Counted from the first letter of the stretch, positions 1-13,462 are shown. The stretch: DNA of 52,063 bases from Rheinheimera nanhaiensis E407-8 (GCF_000296695.1 NZ_BAFK01000025.1:1-52063); one strand, 5' to 3'. Made by a program: numbers and translations. Notes: generated by a model not told the origin, from the sequence alone.

Positions 1-488
1 ACCTGCTGGCCGACACTGACGCCAAGCGCATCAGCAATACCCTGGCCTAACACCACTTCGTTGTCATTCAGGCTTTGCAAACTACCGGCGCTGACATAAC
101 TGGCAAAATCACTAAGCTGCCGCTCAGCATCCAGCACTATACCGCGCACCTCAGCCGCCTTTACCTGATTGGCAAAGCGCAGCATGCCGTTGGTTTTAAT
201 ATAAGGCGCCACCGCCTCTACGCCATTTACCCTGCTAAATGCCTGTTGCTTGCGCGGCCAGTCGCTAATGCGCTGCTGCACTGCTTCCAGCTCAATATGG
301 GGAATAACCGACAATAAGCGCTGTTTTAACGCCAGTTCAAAGCCGTTCATCACCGATAACGCCAGGATCAACACCGCGACACCCAGAGCGATACCGCAGG
401 TAGAGCTGGCAGAAATAAACCGGATAAAACCACTGCTATGGCGGGTGTTACGGTAACGTTTTGCCAGCTGCCAGGCCAGATTAGCCAT
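1..488 (-). CDS. lolE: Lipoprotein-releasing ABC transporter permease LolE (partial, C-terminus off window)
   Basis: The gene runs off the left edge, so only about the first 162 codons are present. The start is the ATG at 488-486, overlapping the lolD stop by 8 nt (ATGGCTAA). The N-terminus begins [15 protein letters not shown] first membrane segment near residues 25-45 ([20 protein letters not shown]) is followed by the family signature SVMNGFE and the start of the large periplasmic domain. The family partners with LolC and LolD to extract mature lipoproteins from the inner membrane and hand them to LolA. The position after lolC-lolD and the degenerate N-terminal similarity to the upstream permease support lolE over a second lolC. 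The C-terminal membrane segments cannot be assessed. Confidence 0.9.
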   Translation of the reverse strand, partial: MANLAWQLAKRYRNTRHSSGFIRFISASSTCGIALGVAVLILALSVMNGFELALKQRLLSVIPHIELEAVQQRISDWPRKQQAFSRVNGVEAVAPYIKTNGMLRFANQVKAAEVRGIVLDAERQLSDFASYVSAGSLQSLNDNEVVLGQGIADALGVSVGQQ

Positions 489-1164
489 GTGCGCGCTCCA
501 GGTGGCCATCGCGCATCAGCTGATAGCTATCCAGCTTGGAGGCCAGCGCCAAATCATGCGTGACCACGATAAAACTGGTGCCTAAATCACGGTTTAAACT
601 GCGTAATAACTGATACACAGTCTCAGCAGTGTGCTGATCCAGGTTGCCGGTTGGCTCATCCGCCAGCACCAGTGCCGGCTCACCGACTAACGCCCTGGCG
701 ATGGCTACCCGCTGGCGCTCACCACCGCTCAGCTCAGCCGGCCTGTGCGTTAAGCGGTGCGACAGCGCTACCCGCTCCAGCATCTGGGCGGCACGCTTTT
801 TTGCTTCAGTGGCGTTAAGGCCACGAATTAACAGCGGCATGGCAACGTTTTCTACTGCGCTAAAATCCATCAACAAATGGTGAAACTGATAAATAAAACC
901 CAGTTGCCCGTTACGTAAACGGGCTTTTTCAGCACCGCTCAGGCGTGCTACGTCCTGGCCCAACAACAACAGGTTGCCACTGTCAGCCTGATCCAAGGTG
1001 CCCAGAATATGCAGCAAGGTACTTTTACCCGAGCCTGAGCTGCCCACCAGCGCCAGCATCTGGCCGCTATCCACCGCTAAATCAACGCCATGTAATACCT
1101 GCGTGACCTGCTGGCCATCACGGTAACTTTTACACAGCTTGCTTGCCTGAAGAACCTTATTCAT
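481..1164 (-). CDS. lolD: Lipoprotein-releasing system ATP-binding protein LolD
   Basis: This is the ATPase that powers LolCE in sorting lipoproteins to the outer membrane. It carries Walker [10 protein letters not shown], the ABC signature [15 protein letters not shown], Walker [13 protein letters not shown] and the switch His in VVTHD. The length of about 227 aa is usual for the family. The ATG at 1164 is preferred to the adjacent GTG at 1167. It overlaps the lolC stop by 8 nt (ATGAATAA), the same translational coupling seen at the lolD/lolE junction, so lolC-lolD-lolE is one tightly coupled operon. Confidence 0.97.
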   Translation of the reverse strand: MNKVLQASKLCKSYRDGQQVTQVLHGVDLAVDSGQMLALVGSSGSGKSTLLHILGTLDQADSGNLLLLGQDVARLSGAEKARLRNGQLGFIYQFHHLLMDFSAVENVAMPLLIRGLNATEAKKRAAQMLERVALSHRLTHRPAELSGGERQRVAIARALVGEPALVLADEPTGNLDQHTAETVYQLLRSLNRDLGTSFIVVTHDLALASKLDSYQLMRDGHLERAHG

Positions 1165-2353
1165 CACGTAAAATTTCCGCCGGATTAATACTTACCGCCC
1201 GTCTGGCCGGATACCATACCGCCAGCAAGGTCAAACCTATGGCGCTTACTAAAATTAACGCTAACTGCGAAAAACGGATGTCGACCGGCAGCGCTACGCC
1301 GGGTGCCAGTTGCAAGCCAAACAGCGCCATAATAGGGTTAAGCTGCCAGCACAATAAAATACCGGCCAGTACCCCCCCCATAGCGCCCAGCACACCGTTC
1401 ACTAAGCCCTGCACCGCAAACACATTAAACAGCTGGCGATCATTCATCCCCAGGGTTTTTAAAATGGCAATTTCGGCTTGTTTATCGGTAACCATCATCA
1501 CCAGCGCCGAGACAATATTGAAGGCTGCGACCGCTACTATCAGCAGTAACATCAGCCACATCATGGCTTTTTCCATCGCAACGGCCGAAAACAGCTTGCC
1601 GTGGCTTTGCCGCCAGTCCTGCACCGTTAACTTGCTATCTGTTGCCAGCTGCGCCGCAATAGCAGGTGCAGCAAAAGGCTCGGTTAAACTTAGCCGCCAC
1701 TGCGCATGCTCGCGCTGGCTGCCGAGTAAACGGGTTAAATCGGCCAAATTCGTTAGCGCAATCAGCTTATCTACGTCCGAGCCGGTTTCCAAAATACCGG
1801 CCACGACAAATAAGCGCTGGCGTGGCACCCAGCCCATTGGCGTATAACTGCCGGCCTGCGGCAACATAAAACGCACCTGATCACCCACCGACACCTCTAG
1901 CTGCTCGGCCAAACCACGGCCTAAAATGACAGCATAGCGCTGGCGGGAAAACTCCGTCCAATCGCCCAACAGCAAGGCTTGTTGCATAAAGGCCGGTAAA
2001 GCATCGGTTTGCACCCCCTGCAGCAGCACACCAGTGAGCTGACGGGGCGATTGCACCAACGCCTCGGCTTGTAAAAACGGGGTAATTTGTTGTATCTGAC
2101 GCTGCGTAAGTAACGGCGCCTGCCAGCTGTCGTACGCTGTCGGCGCGGTAACCACAATATGCGGGATCACGCCCAGAATACGTTTTTTCAGCTCACCTTC
2201 AAAGCCATTCATCACCGAGCTGACAATAGTCAAGGCCATAACGCCAAGAAAAATGCCGGCCAGTGAGAACAGCGTGATAAACGAGATAAAGGCATTGCCT
2301 TTGCGGCTTTGGCTGTAGCGAAGGCCGATAGTTAAACTGACTGGCAACGGCAT
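1157..2353 (-). CDS. lolC: Lipoprotein-releasing ABC transporter permease LolC
   Basis: First gene of the lol operon and the inner-membrane permease subunit that binds outgoing lipoproteins and LolA. I chose the internal ATG at 2353 ([20 protein letters not shown]) because LolC proteins start with exactly this kind of xxxIGLRY segment. The open frame extends 31 codons further upstream with no family-like sequence. Visible features are an N-terminal membrane segment, the motif [19 protein letters not shown], a large periplasmic domain, and three C-terminal membrane segments ending with [18 protein letters not shown]. It is divergent from the PilZ-like gene, leaving about 96 bp for both promoters. 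Confidence 0.93.
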   Translation of the reverse strand: MPLPVSLTIGLRYSQSRKGNAFISFITLFSLAGIFLGVMALTIVSSVMNGFEGELKKRILGVIPHIVVTAPTAYDSWQAPLLTQRQIQQITPFLQAEALVQSPRQLTGVLLQGVQTDALPAFMQQALLLGDWTEFSRQRYAVILGRGLAEQLEVSVGDQVRFMLPQAGSYTPMGWVPRQRLFVVAGILETGSDVDKLIALTNLADLTRLLGSQREHAQWRLSLTEPFAAPAIAAQLATDSKLTVQDWRQSHGKLFSAVAMEKAMMWLMLLLIVAVAAFNIVSALVMMVTDKQAEIAILKTLGMNDRQLFNVFAVQGLVNGVLGAMGGVLAGILLCWQLNPIMALFGLQLAPGVALPVDIRFSQLALILVSAIGLTLLAVWYPARRAVSINPAEILRDE

Positions 2354-2449
2354 CCTAATATTCAGGACAAGGCCTGCGTTAGATGGTAAAGTGACGCCGA
2401 TCATAGAGATAATTGTCAGTGGTGACAAGCAACTTACGAAGGTCACAGC

Positions 2450-3049
2450 ATGAGTGAGTTAACACTTGAGCAGTTAGCAGATGCCTATCAGGATTATTTC
2501 AGTGTTGAGCACAGTATCAGCCTGAATATACGCCCTATACCCGGCCCACTGCCAGATGAAGCCGCCCTGTTAAACGCCATACCGCCGCCATTTCTGCTGG
2601 CGAGCGAGGCTAACAGCTTAAATAGCTCAGCACTGCGCTCATTAAACCGGCTGGGCGAGCTGGCCGAAGAGCTGGCCAATTATCTGCAGCAGCAAGCCAG
2701 AAAGATCGATTTATTACTGCACTACGTATTGCGCCAGCAAGATAACGACGCCCACCGTTACACCAGCCTGAGCTACGGCGGTAGCGGCTGCAGTTATCTG
2801 GCCGACAGCCCGATGGATACATTACAGGTTGTTGAAATTAAATTGTTTTTAGATAACAACGACGGTGCGGTGTTTTGCTACGGCCAGGTATTGTCGTGCC
2901 AGCCACAGCAGGACAAATGGCAGGTCACACTGGTGTTTTCCCGTATCCGCGAAGAAGATCGCGAGCTGATAGTGCGCGCCAGCCTGCATCAGCAGTCACG
3001 TTTACTAAAACAACACGCCCAACGGCGCCAGCAGCAAACGCAAGGTTAG
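2450..3049 (+). CDS. PilZ-like domain protein
   Basis: A 199-aa soluble protein. The N-terminal half is acidic and helical with no motif I recognise. The C-terminal half (about residues 100-195) resembles a PilZ fold: a YGGSGCSY segment in the place of the family (D/N)xSxxG element, beta-rich hydrophobic stretches, and the ending SRIREEDRELIVRASLHQQ typical of PilZ proteins in Alteromonadales. An RxxxR motif for c-di-GMP binding is not obvious, so nucleotide binding is uncertain. It lies 36 bp upstream of mfd on the same strand and could share its transcript. It may be a degenerate PilZ protein used as a protein-interaction module. Confidence 0.65.
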   Translation: MSELTLEQLADAYQDYFSVEHSISLNIRPIPGPLPDEAALLNAIPPPFLLASEANSLNSSALRSLNRLGELAEELANYLQQQARKIDLLLHYVLRQQDNDAHRYTSLSYGGSGCSYLADSPMDTLQVVEIKLFLDNNDGAVFCYGQVLSCQPQQDKWQVTLVFSRIREEDRELIVRASLHQQSRLLKQHAQRRQQQTQG

Positions 3050-3085
3050 CAGCCGGCCTCTTAGCATTAAGGTTACTCGTTTTAC

Positions 3086-6000
3086 ATGGATCTGATTGTC
3101 AATTTACCGCAGATTAAACAGCCCGCCGACCAGCTGCACTGGGGCAATCTGCAAGGTGCGGCGCTGCCGCTGGCTATCGCACAGCTGTTATCACAACAAC
3201 GCGGTGTTTATCTGTTGCTGGTGCCCGATACCCCAAGCGCCCTGCGTCTGGAGCAGGAGCTTGCTGTGTTTAACAAACACAGCAACTGCCCGCTGCTTAG
3301 CCTGCCAGACTGGGAAACCCTGCCTTATGATGTGTTTTCACCGCATCAGGACATTATTTCGCAGCGGTTAAAAACCCTGCACCAGTTACCTACGCTAAAA
3401 CAAGGCCTGGTGATCGTGCCGGTCAGCACCTTACTGCTGCGGTTGTGTCATCCGGATTATTTAGCCCAGTACAGTTTTTTAATTGCTAAAGGGCAACAGG
3501 TCGATTTAGCCGCACTAAAGCGCCGTCTGGTCGAGGTGGGTTACCGTGCAGTTGAGCAGGTGATGGAGCATGGCGAGTTTTCTGTCCGCGGCTCTATCGT
3601 CGATTTATACCCGATGGGCGCCAGCACGCCCTATCGCATCGACTTTTTCGACGATGAAGTGGACGGCATCCGCACCTTTGACCCGGACAACCAGCGCAGC
3701 CTGGCACAGGTTGATGCCATAGAGCTGTTACCGGCGCATGAATTTCCCACCGACAGCGCCGCTATAGAGCGTTTTCGTCTGGCCTATCGTGCCCGTTTTA
3801 ACGCCCGTACAGAAAAAGAATCCTTGTATCAGCAGGTTAGCCAGGGCGTATTACCGGCCGGTATTGAATACTACCTGCCCCTGTTTACCGAAAAAACCGC
3901 CAGCTTATTTGATTATCTGCCAAAGGATTGCCGCTGCCTGCTGCTGGGCGATATTCAGCACAGCGCAGACAAATTCTGGCAAGAGCTGAAACGCCGTTAT
4001 GATGACAGGGCTATCGATTTACTGCGGCCTATTCTGCCACCGGCAGAGCTGTATTTATCAGTCGACCACTTATTCGCCGGCATCAAAAGTTATAGCCGCA
4101 TCCGCTTAAGCCAGGCCGAACTTAGCGTCAAAGCCGGTCAGGGTAATCTGCGACTGGCCAAGCTGCCGGACCTTAGCGTTAACCATCAGCTGAGCCACCC
4201 GCTGCAGGCGCTGCAGCAATTTATTCTACAGTTAAAACAGCAGCGCGGCCGGGCCGTGTTTTTTGTTGAAAGTGAAGGCCGCCGTGAAAGCCTGCTGCAG
4301 CTTTTACACAAAGCCGGCATGCATATCAGCCAGTTTACTGATTTAACCGCTTTCGAGCAAAGCGACGCCGATGTTGGCATAGTGATAGGCGCGCTGGAGC
4401 AAGGCGCCTGGTTGCTTGAGCCTGCCCCGCTCGCGCTTATCAGCGAAAACGAGCTGTTTGGCCAGAAAATCAGCCAGCGCCGGCGGCGCAAACGCAGCCA
4501 GCAAATATCCAGTGATACCATCATCCGTAATCTGGCCGAGCTGAATATCGGCCAGCCGGTAGTACATTTACAGCATGGTATTGGCCGTTATCAGGGCCTG
4601 CAGCTACTGGATGCCGGTGGCATCAGCGCCGAGTTCGTCACCATTGAATACGCCGGCAGCAGCAAACTTTATGTACCGGTAAGTTCCCTGCATTTACTTA
4701 GCCGCTACAGCGGCAGTGATGCCGAACATGCCCCGCTGCATAAACTGGGTAACGATGCCTGGGAGAAATCACGGCGCAAAGCGGCAGAAAAAGTGCGCGA
4801 TGTCGCCGCCGAGCTACTGGATGTTTACGCCCAGCGCGCCGCCCATCAGGGTTATGCCTTTAAGCTGGACGAGGAGCAATACCTGGCCTTTGCCGACAGC
4901 TTTCCGTTTGAAGAAACCGCCGATCAGCAAGATGCCATTGATGCCGTGCTGCGTGATATGCAAAGCCCGCAGCCAATGGATCGGCTGGTGTGCGGTGATG
5001 TTGGCTTTGGTAAAACCGAAGTGGCGATGCGCGCCGCCTTTGTCGCGGTAAATGATGGCAAACAGGTGGCGATCCTGGTACCTACTACGCTTTTGGCGCA
5101 ACAACATTATGAAAACTTTAAAGATCGTTTTGCCAACTGGCCGGTACGGGTTGAAGTATTGTCACGCTTTATCAGCGCCAAAGCGCAAAAAGCCATTTTG
5201 GACGATGCGCAAAGCGGTAAAGTGGATATTTTAATTGGCACCCATAAGCTGTTACAGGACGATATCACTCTGAAAGATCTCGGCCTGTTGATTGTTGATG
5301 AAGAGCACCGCTTTGGTGTGCGGCAAAAAGAGAAAATTAAAGCACTGCGCGCCAATATCGACATTCTAACGCTAACCGCCACGCCGATTCCGCGCACGCT
5401 GAATATGTCTATGTCGGGCATGCGTGACTTATCTATTATTGCCACCCCACCGGCACGCCGGCTGGCAGTGAAAACCTTTGTGCGTGAATACGAGGTCGGG
5501 CTTATCCGCGAAGCGGTAATGCGCGAAATTCTGCGCGGCGGCCAGGTATATTTTTTACACAATGACGTTGCCACCATTGAGAAAACCGCAGCAGATTTAG
5601 CCGAGCTGTTGCCCGAGGCGATTATCGGCATAGCTCACGGCCAGATGCGTGAGCGCGAACTTGAGCAAATCATGGCTGATTTTTACCATCAGCGCTTTAA
5701 TGTGCTGCTGTGCTCTACCATTATTGAAACCGGTATCGACGTGCCAACTGCCAATACCATTATTATTAACCGCGCCGATAATTTTGGCCTGGCGCAGCTA
5801 CATCAGCTGCGCGGCCGGGTTGGCCGCTCACACCATCAGGCTTATGCTTACTTACTAACACCACCGCCGAAGCGGCTAACCAAAGATGCAGAAAAGCGGC
5901 TGGAAGCCATCGCCAGCCTGGAAGATTTAGGCGCCGGCTTTGCCCTGGCCACCCACGATTTGGAAATACGCGGTGCCGGCGAGCTGTTGGGCGATGAGCA

Positions 6001-6562
6001 AAGCGGCCAGATAGAATCGGTTGGCTTTAGCCTTTACATGGACATGCTGGAGCAGGCCGTGCAGGCGCTGAAAAACGGCCGCGAGCCCAGCCTGGATGCC
6101 ATGCTAAGCCAGCAAACCGAAATTGAACTGCGCATCCCGGCGCTGCTGCCCGACAGCTATATTCCGGATGTTAACCTGCGGCTGTCCTGTTATAAAAAAC
6201 TGGCCTCAGCCAGAAGCAGCGAAGAGCTGGACGAAGTGCAGGTAGAGCTTATCGACCGTTTTGGTTTACTGCCCGATGCGGCGAAGAACCTGGTGGCCAT
6301 TGCCGAGTTTAAATTACAGGCCGAGCAACTGGGCATCAGGCGGATAGAAGCCAACAGTAAAGGTGGTGTGGTAGAATTTGGCGACAAAACGGCGGTATCG
6401 CCAGCTTATATTATTGAGCTGATTCAAAAACAATCGCGGGTATTTAAACTGGAAGGTGGCCAGAAGCTGCGTTTTGCTATTGCCTCTAACGATGGCAGCG
6501 AGCGTCTGAGCCTGATAGCCAATATGCTTATCGATTTTACCAAACATAAGGTAGCGAAATGA
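3086..6562 (+). CDS. mfd: Transcription-repair coupling factor Mfd
   Basis: An ATP-dependent DNA translocase that removes stalled RNA polymerase and recruits UvrA for strand-specific repair. The 1158-aa length matches the family. Visible in order are the UvrB-homology region (GVYLLLVPDTPSALRLEQEL and the DWETLPYD/SPH segment), the RNA polymerase interaction domain (VVHLQHGIGRYQGL), and the RecG-like translocase with Walker A GDVGFGKTEVA, DEEH box LLIVDEEHRFG, TATPIPRTLNMSM, and QLRGRVGRS. The C-terminal D7 domain follows. The stop overlaps the csiV start by 4 nt (ATGA). Confidence 0.98.
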   Translation: MDLIVNLPQIKQPADQLHWGNLQGAALPLAIAQLLSQQRGVYLLLVPDTPSALRLEQELAVFNKHSNCPLLSLPDWETLPYDVFSPHQDIISQRLKTLHQLPTLKQGLVIVPVSTLLLRLCHPDYLAQYSFLIAKGQQVDLAALKRRLVEVGYRAVEQVMEHGEFSVRGSIVDLYPMGASTPYRIDFFDDEVDGIRTFDPDNQRSLAQVDAIELLPAHEFPTDSAAIERFRLAYRARFNARTEKESLYQQVSQGVLPAGIEYYLPLFTEKTASLFDYLPKDCRCLLLGDIQHSADKFWQELKRRYDDRAIDLLRPILPPAELYLSVDHLFAGIKSYSRIRLSQAELSVKAGQGNLRLAKLPDLSVNHQLSHPLQALQQFILQLKQQRGRAVFFVESEGRRESLLQLLHKAGMHISQFTDLTAFEQSDADVGIVIGALEQGAWLLEPAPLALISENELFGQKISQRRRRKRSQQISSDTIIRNLAELNIGQPVVHLQHGIGRYQGLQLLDAGGISAEFVTIEYAGSSKLYVPVSSLHLLSRYSGSDAEHAPLHKLGNDAWEKSRRKAAEKVRDVAAELLDVYAQRAAHQGYAFKLDEEQYLAFADSFPFEETADQQDAIDAVLRDMQSPQPMDRLVCGDVGFGKTEVAMRAAFVAVNDGKQVAILVPTTLLAQQHYENFKDRFANWPVRVEVLSRFISAKAQKAILDDAQSGKVDILIGTHKLLQDDITLKDLGLLIVDEEHRFGVRQKEKIKALRANIDILTLTATPIPRTLNMSMSGMRDLSIIATPPARRLAVKTFVREYEVGLIREAVMREILRGGQVYFLHNDVATIEKTAADLAELLPEAIIGIAHGQMRERELEQIMADFYHQRFNVLLCSTIIETGIDVPTANTIIINRADNFGLAQLHQLRGRVGRSHHQAYAYLLTPPPKRLTKDAEKRLEAIASLEDLGAGFALATHDLEIRGAGELLGDEQSGQIESVGFSLYMDMLEQAVQALKNGREPSLDAMLSQQTEIELRIPALLPDSYIPDVNLRLSCYKKLASARSSEELDEVQVELIDRFGLLPDAAKNLVAIAEFKLQAEQLGIRRIEANSKGGVVEFGDKTAVSPAYIIELIQKQSRVFKLEGGQKLRFAIASNDGSERLSLIANMLIDFTKHKVAK

Positions 6563-7689
6563 TAACAGCAATCAAAGGCGCTGTGCGCCGCCGGGCCTGG
6601 CTGGCACTGGCGTTAACCTCCCTGGTTAGCAGCACACTGAGTGCGCAGGAACAGCGCTGGTTTGAAGTAGAAATGTTGATCTTCAGCCAAACGCCACCTG
6701 CAGCGCTCAAGGAGCACTTTAGCGCGCCGGTCACGCCGGTTAAACCGGGCCGGGCCTATGATCTGCTCACGCCATTATTGCAAGCTGATATCAGTGCGCT
6801 GTTAACGGATTTACCACTGTGCCAGCAGCCAGCCGTCGAGCCGTTCAGCCTAATGCTACAACACAGCCTGCTGTTACCACGGGCCATGCCCCGCTCCTTG
6901 TGCATTATTGAGCCGCAGCCACAACCCTGGCAGCTAAGCCATGTTATGCAGCAGCGGGTGCTCAATACCACACTGCCCTATCCACAGCAGTTGGCAGCGG
7001 TAATTACCGGCAGCGGCGAGCACCGTAACAGCCCTTACCTGGCCGATGCCGCAGCACTGCAGTTTAGCGACATTGCCAGCAAGATAAGACGGCTGCCCGG
7101 TAACCAGATTTTACTGCACACTGCCTGGCGCCAGGCACCGGTATCAGAGCGGCGCGCCATTGCCAGCCGCTGGTTTGCCGGCACCAATTACAGCCAGCAA
7201 TTTGATTACTGGGGCCAACCGCTGGCAACCACTATAACACCGGCGCTTGTCAGCCCGCTCGATGCCACAATGCCGTTAGTGGCAGCCGATGACAGCAGAC
7301 AAGATGAAATGCTGGGCAATATCGAGCTGCTGCTGCAACAATTACAGGCCAATAGCCAATTGCCGGCGGCACAAAACAGCCAGCTTGACAGTATCAGTGC
7401 CGACTCTGTACTGACCGCTAACCAATTACCGGATCAGGTATGGCAGTTAGATGGCTTATTTAAACTGCATCTGGACCACTATCTGTTTGTTAACACCGAA
7501 TTTAACCTGCGCCTACCAGGCCAGGATAAACTTAACACCATTTATGTACGGCAAAGCCGGCGGGTGATCAGTGGTGAAGTGCATTATCTGGATCATCCGT
7601 ACCTGGGTATAGTGCTGCAAATTCGCCGTTATGAGCCACCACAACCCGATACCGGAACAAAATTTGAGCAACAAGTGCTAACAGAGTAA
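6559..7689 (+). CDS. csiV: CsiV family protein (DUF of envelope/cell-division association)
   Basis: A 376-aa exported protein. The N-terminus is basic then hydrophobic, with a likely signal peptidase site after STLSAQ. The mature protein begins RWFEVEMLIFSQTP, the family opening, and ends with the conserved SRRVISGEVHYLDHPYLG block. CsiV is known in Vibrio cholerae as a cell-shape and envelope-integrity factor that binds peptidoglycan and is linked to D-amino-acid tolerance. Translational coupling to mfd (ATGA overlap) is a common arrangement in this group. The exact role here is inferred only from family membership. Confidence 0.85.
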   Translation: MITAIKGAVRRRAWLALALTSLVSSTLSAQEQRWFEVEMLIFSQTPPAALKEHFSAPVTPVKPGRAYDLLTPLLQADISALLTDLPLCQQPAVEPFSLMLQHSLLLPRAMPRSLCIIEPQPQPWQLSHVMQQRVLNTTLPYPQQLAAVITGSGEHRNSPYLADAAALQFSDIASKIRRLPGNQILLHTAWRQAPVSERRAIASRWFAGTNYSQQFDYWGQPLATTITPALVSPLDATMPLVAADDSRQDEMLGNIELLLQQLQANSQLPAAQNSQLDSISADSVLTANQLPDQVWQLDGLFKLHLDHYLFVNTEFNLRLPGQDKLNTIYVRQSRRVISGEVHYLDHPYLGIVLQIRRYEPPQPDTGTKFEQQVLTE

Positions 7690-7704
7690 TAAAATTATGA
7701 CAAA

Positions 7705-7731
7705 GGCATTGCCAAAACGATGGCAACTGCC
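7705..7731. other. Imperfect hairpin after csiV
   Basis: GGCATTGCCA and TGGCAACTGCC can pair with one bulge around the 6-nt loop AAACGA, 15 bp after the csiV stop. The sequence that follows is not T-rich, so it is at best a weak terminator or an mRNA 3'-end structure. Confidence 0.3.
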
Positions 7732-7831
7732 TAAGCTTGCCGCGTCATTACATTTTTAAACAAAACTGTACGGGTAAACAGGATGTTATTTTTATATATT
7801 TCCCTACAGTGATTTTATTTCGCAGAGCATT

Positions 7832-8113
7832 ATGGACGATTTAACCCCAATACCGGAGTTTACTCCGAAGCAGTATTTACTGTTATTGGCGTTGTTAGTG
7901 GTTGCCAGCAGCTGCAACCCGCTACTCAGTTGGTTGTTGCCATCACTGGCCGGCAGTGTCTGGATCACGCTGTTACCGCCATTACTGGGTTTGTTTCAGT
8001 TATTATTGTTATTCCGCAACCTGGGTATTATCCGCTTACCCGGTGTCGCCTGCTATTCGGCCCTGTTGGCGCCGTTATCGGTGTTAAGCTTTTACCAGTT
8101 TGTCCTGCACTAA
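7832..8113 (+). CDS. Small hydrophobic membrane protein, unknown function
   Basis: A 93-aa protein with a short acidic cytoplasmic head (MDDLTPIPEFTPKQ) followed by three likely membrane segments at about residues 16-34, 40-60 and 68-88, rich in Leu. I do not recognise a family. It is on the same strand as csiV and the downstream GTPase gene, separated from each by more than 100 bp, so it is probably a separate or loosely linked unit. The start is the ATG at 7832; the upstream sequence has only a weak purine-rich ribosome site. Its coding status rests on the coherent membrane topology and the tight fit into the gap. Confidence 0.6.
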   Translation: MDDLTPIPEFTPKQYLLLLALLVVASSCNPLLSWLLPSLAGSVWITLLPPLLGLFQLLLLFRNLGIIRLPGVACYSALLAPLSVLSFYQFVLH

Positions 8114-8218
8114 CATCCCGCAGGTGTTTTAGGCTATGATAGCGGCCACTTTTGCAGTGGCCCTGTGCTTGGCTTAACGCCGCTGCGTACTCTTTTGCTT
8201 GGTTATAGGTAGTAACGG

Positions 8219-9154
8219 ATGTCAATTAACTGGTTCCCGGGCCATATGCATAAGGCCCGCAAAGAAATTGCCGAAGTCATGCCGCAGGTCGATATTATTA
8301 TCGAAATGTTGGATGCTCGCATTCCGTTTTCCAGTGAGAACCCGCTGGTGCCGCAGCTACGCCGGGGCACCCCCTGTATCAAGGTGTTAAACAAAGCTGA
8401 TCTGGCCGACCCTGCACTAACCGCGCGCTGGGTTGCGCACTTTGACAGCCAGTCTGGCATTAAAGCCATACCGATAAGCCAGCAAAACCCCGAGCAGATC
8501 CGTGCCCTGCTGCAACTGTGTAATGAGATGCTACCCGAGCGCAACTTAGATATACGTGGGGCTCGTGCCATGATAATGGGCATTCCTAATGTGGGTAAAT
8601 CTACCCTAATTAACACCCTTGCCGGGCGCACTATTGCCAAAACCGGTAACGAAGCCGGTGTCACCAAGATGCAGCAGCGTATTAAGCTGGATAACAACGT
8701 CATTTTAACCGACACACCCGGCTTTTTATGGCCCAAACTGAGCCCGCCAACCTGCGGCTATCGCTTAGCGGTCACCGGCGCTATTAAAGATACGGTGTTC
8801 GACTACGCCGACATTGCCATGTTTGCTGCCGACTACCTGCTTAAGGCCTACCCGGACGCCGTTATGCAGCGCTTTGGTTTAACCGAGCTGCCAGAAAACG
8901 ATTTAGCCCTGATGGATGCCATCGGCCAGAAACGTGGCGCCATGCGTAAAGGCGGCATAGTAGATTTGGAAAAGGCCGGCAGCATCTTAATTACCGAGCT
9001 ACGTGCCGGTAATTTGGGCCCTATCACCCTGGAAACACCAGAAATGGTGAGCCAGGAACAAATAGACGCCAAGGCCGAAGAAGCAGCAAAAGCGAAAGAA
9101 AAGGCCGAGCGTGAAGCCGAGAGAAAACGTAAAGCAGCGCGCAAATATCGTTAA
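8219..9154 (+). CDS. ylqF: Ribosome biogenesis GTPase YlqF/RbgA
   Basis: A circularly permuted GTPase that acts in late assembly of the large ribosomal subunit. The motif order shows the permutation: G4 NKAD near residue 58 comes before G1 GIPNVGKST near residue 122, and G3 DTPGF follows near residue 162. The N-terminus WFPGHMHKARKEI is the family signature. The 311-aa length is normal. The C-terminus is a long charged Ala/Glu/Lys helix (about 280-311), as in gammaproteobacterial members. It is followed by a strong terminator 45 bp downstream. Confidence 0.95.
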   Translation: MSINWFPGHMHKARKEIAEVMPQVDIIIEMLDARIPFSSENPLVPQLRRGTPCIKVLNKADLADPALTARWVAHFDSQSGIKAIPISQQNPEQIRALLQLCNEMLPERNLDIRGARAMIMGIPNVGKSTLINTLAGRTIAKTGNEAGVTKMQQRIKLDNNVILTDTPGFLWPKLSPPTCGYRLAVTGAIKDTVFDYADIAMFAADYLLKAYPDAVMQRFGLTELPENDLALMDAIGQKRGAMRKGGIVDLEKAGSILITELRAGNLGPITLETPEMVSQEQIDAKAEEAAKAKEKAEREAERKRKAARKYR

Positions 9155-9198
9155 GCGTTTGATTTGCCTCGCGCTTAATTGCTGGCGTTATCTGTAAA

Positions 9199-9228
9199 AT
9201 GCCCCCGTTTAATACGGGGGCATTTTTT
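9199..9228. terminator. Bidirectional rho-independent terminator
   Basis: A perfect 10-bp stem, ATGCCCCCGT/ACGGGGGCAT with loop TTAAT, is followed by a T run on the plus strand and preceded by an A run (T run on the minus strand). It sits between the converging ylqF (plus) and czcA (minus) genes and can serve both. Confidence 0.9.
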
Positions 9229-9236
9229 GGCAAATG

Positions 9237-12380
<3,144 letters not shown>

Positions 12381-12484
12381 TTACGCAAGGCAAGAACGGG
12401 CGAAGCAGCGCAGTTTACATGCGGTAAATGAGCATGCTGAGCCGGTTTTTAACGCCGCAGAACCAAAGCGCAGCCAGGCAAATT

Positions 12485-13462
12485 TTAGTGTTCGTGAGCT
12501 GCGCCGGCTTTTTCGATCTCAGCCTTAATCAGATAACTATTTACCACCACATACTCTTCAGCAGCATGCAGACCAGACAGCACTTCAGTAAAGCGCCCAT
12601 CGGTGCGGCCTAGCTGCAGTGGTCGCGGTTCATAGCGGTTGCCTTCGCGCACAAACACCACCTGCTTACCTTCCAGATCCTGTAAGGCCTTGTTATCTAT
12701 CACCAGAGAAACATCTATGATTTCAGCATCCACCAGCGCATTGACCCGCTCTCCGGCAGAAAAATGGCCGTTGCTGTTATCCAGTGCAACCCGCGCCAAT
12801 ACATAAGGCTGGCCGGAGGCAGGCAAAATATGGCTTATCTGACTATCAACCATGCCACCGCGAGCTTCAATATGCACCGGCAAACCGGTTTTTATCTCAT
12901 CCATTGCCGCTGGGAATACTTTCAGCTCAGCCCACAATATGCTGCTGTCTGCCAGTGAAAATAACGTTTCACCAGCTGTGTATTCGCCCTGGCTGGCATA
13001 CTGTTGCAACAACGCTCCGGCTATCGGTGCCGTTACCGGATAAGTGCGCAGGCTGTCATTGGATTCAACCAACGCCAGCACCTCACCTTTTTTCACTGTG
13101 TCGCCAACTGCAGGCTTTATCTGGGTAATCATGCCAGGAAAACGGGCTCGCACCTGTGCCTGACGGTTAGGTGGGATGACAAGCTCACCGTATAACGGAA
13201 TATGGCGTTCAATGGTGCCGGCACCTGCCGTCGCCACTTCAATCCCTACCCTTTTTGCCATGTCGGCATCAATCGTTGCGGCTTCATCGTGATCATCATC
13301 ATGGTCGCTGCCATGCTGCTTATCATCATCATGGGCATGAACGCCGTTTGTTTGCTCAGTTTTCGGTTTTTCATCATGGCTGTGGCCCGGCCCGGCCTGA
13401 GCAGGTGCAACAGCCATACCCTGAGCGATCAGTAATGCAAGGAATAACGCGGAATATTTCAT
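12485..13462 (-). CDS. czcB: CzcB-like periplasmic adaptor (membrane fusion protein)
   Basis: Periplasmic adaptor linking the RND pump to the outer-membrane channel. It has a signal peptide (ALFLALLIAQGMAVAPAQA) and then a metal-binding-looking stretch at about residues 26-62 with clustered His and Asp (GHSHDEK, HAHDDDKQHGSDHDDDHDE). The barrel-sandwich/biotinyl-like segments (PAVGDTVKKGEVLALVES) and beta-barrel follow, and the C-terminus ends AAHEH. At 325 aa it is on the short side for CzcB. The start overlaps the czcC stop by 4 nt (ATGA). The His-rich head probably buffers or delivers metal, as proposed for other CzcB proteins. Confidence 0.9.
   Translation of the reverse strand: MKYSALFLALLIAQGMAVAPAQAGPGHSHDEKPKTEQTNGVHAHDDDKQHGSDHDDDHDEAATIDADMAKRVGIEVATAGAGTIERHIPLYGELVIPPNRQAQVRARFPGMITQIKPAVGDTVKKGEVLALVESNDSLRTYPVTAPIAGALLQQYASQGEYTAGETLFSLADSSILWAELKVFPAAMDEIKTGLPVHIEARGGMVDSQISHILPASGQPYVLARVALDNSNGHFSAGERVNALVDAEIIDVSLVIDNKALQDLEGKQVVFVREGNRYEPRPLQLGRTDGRFTEVLSGLHAAEEYVVVNSYLIKAEIEKAGAAHEH

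Noticed and set aside
1157..2446. Longer lolC start at 2446
   Set aside because: The extra 31 codons show no LolC-like sequence and would use up nearly all of the divergent promoter region.
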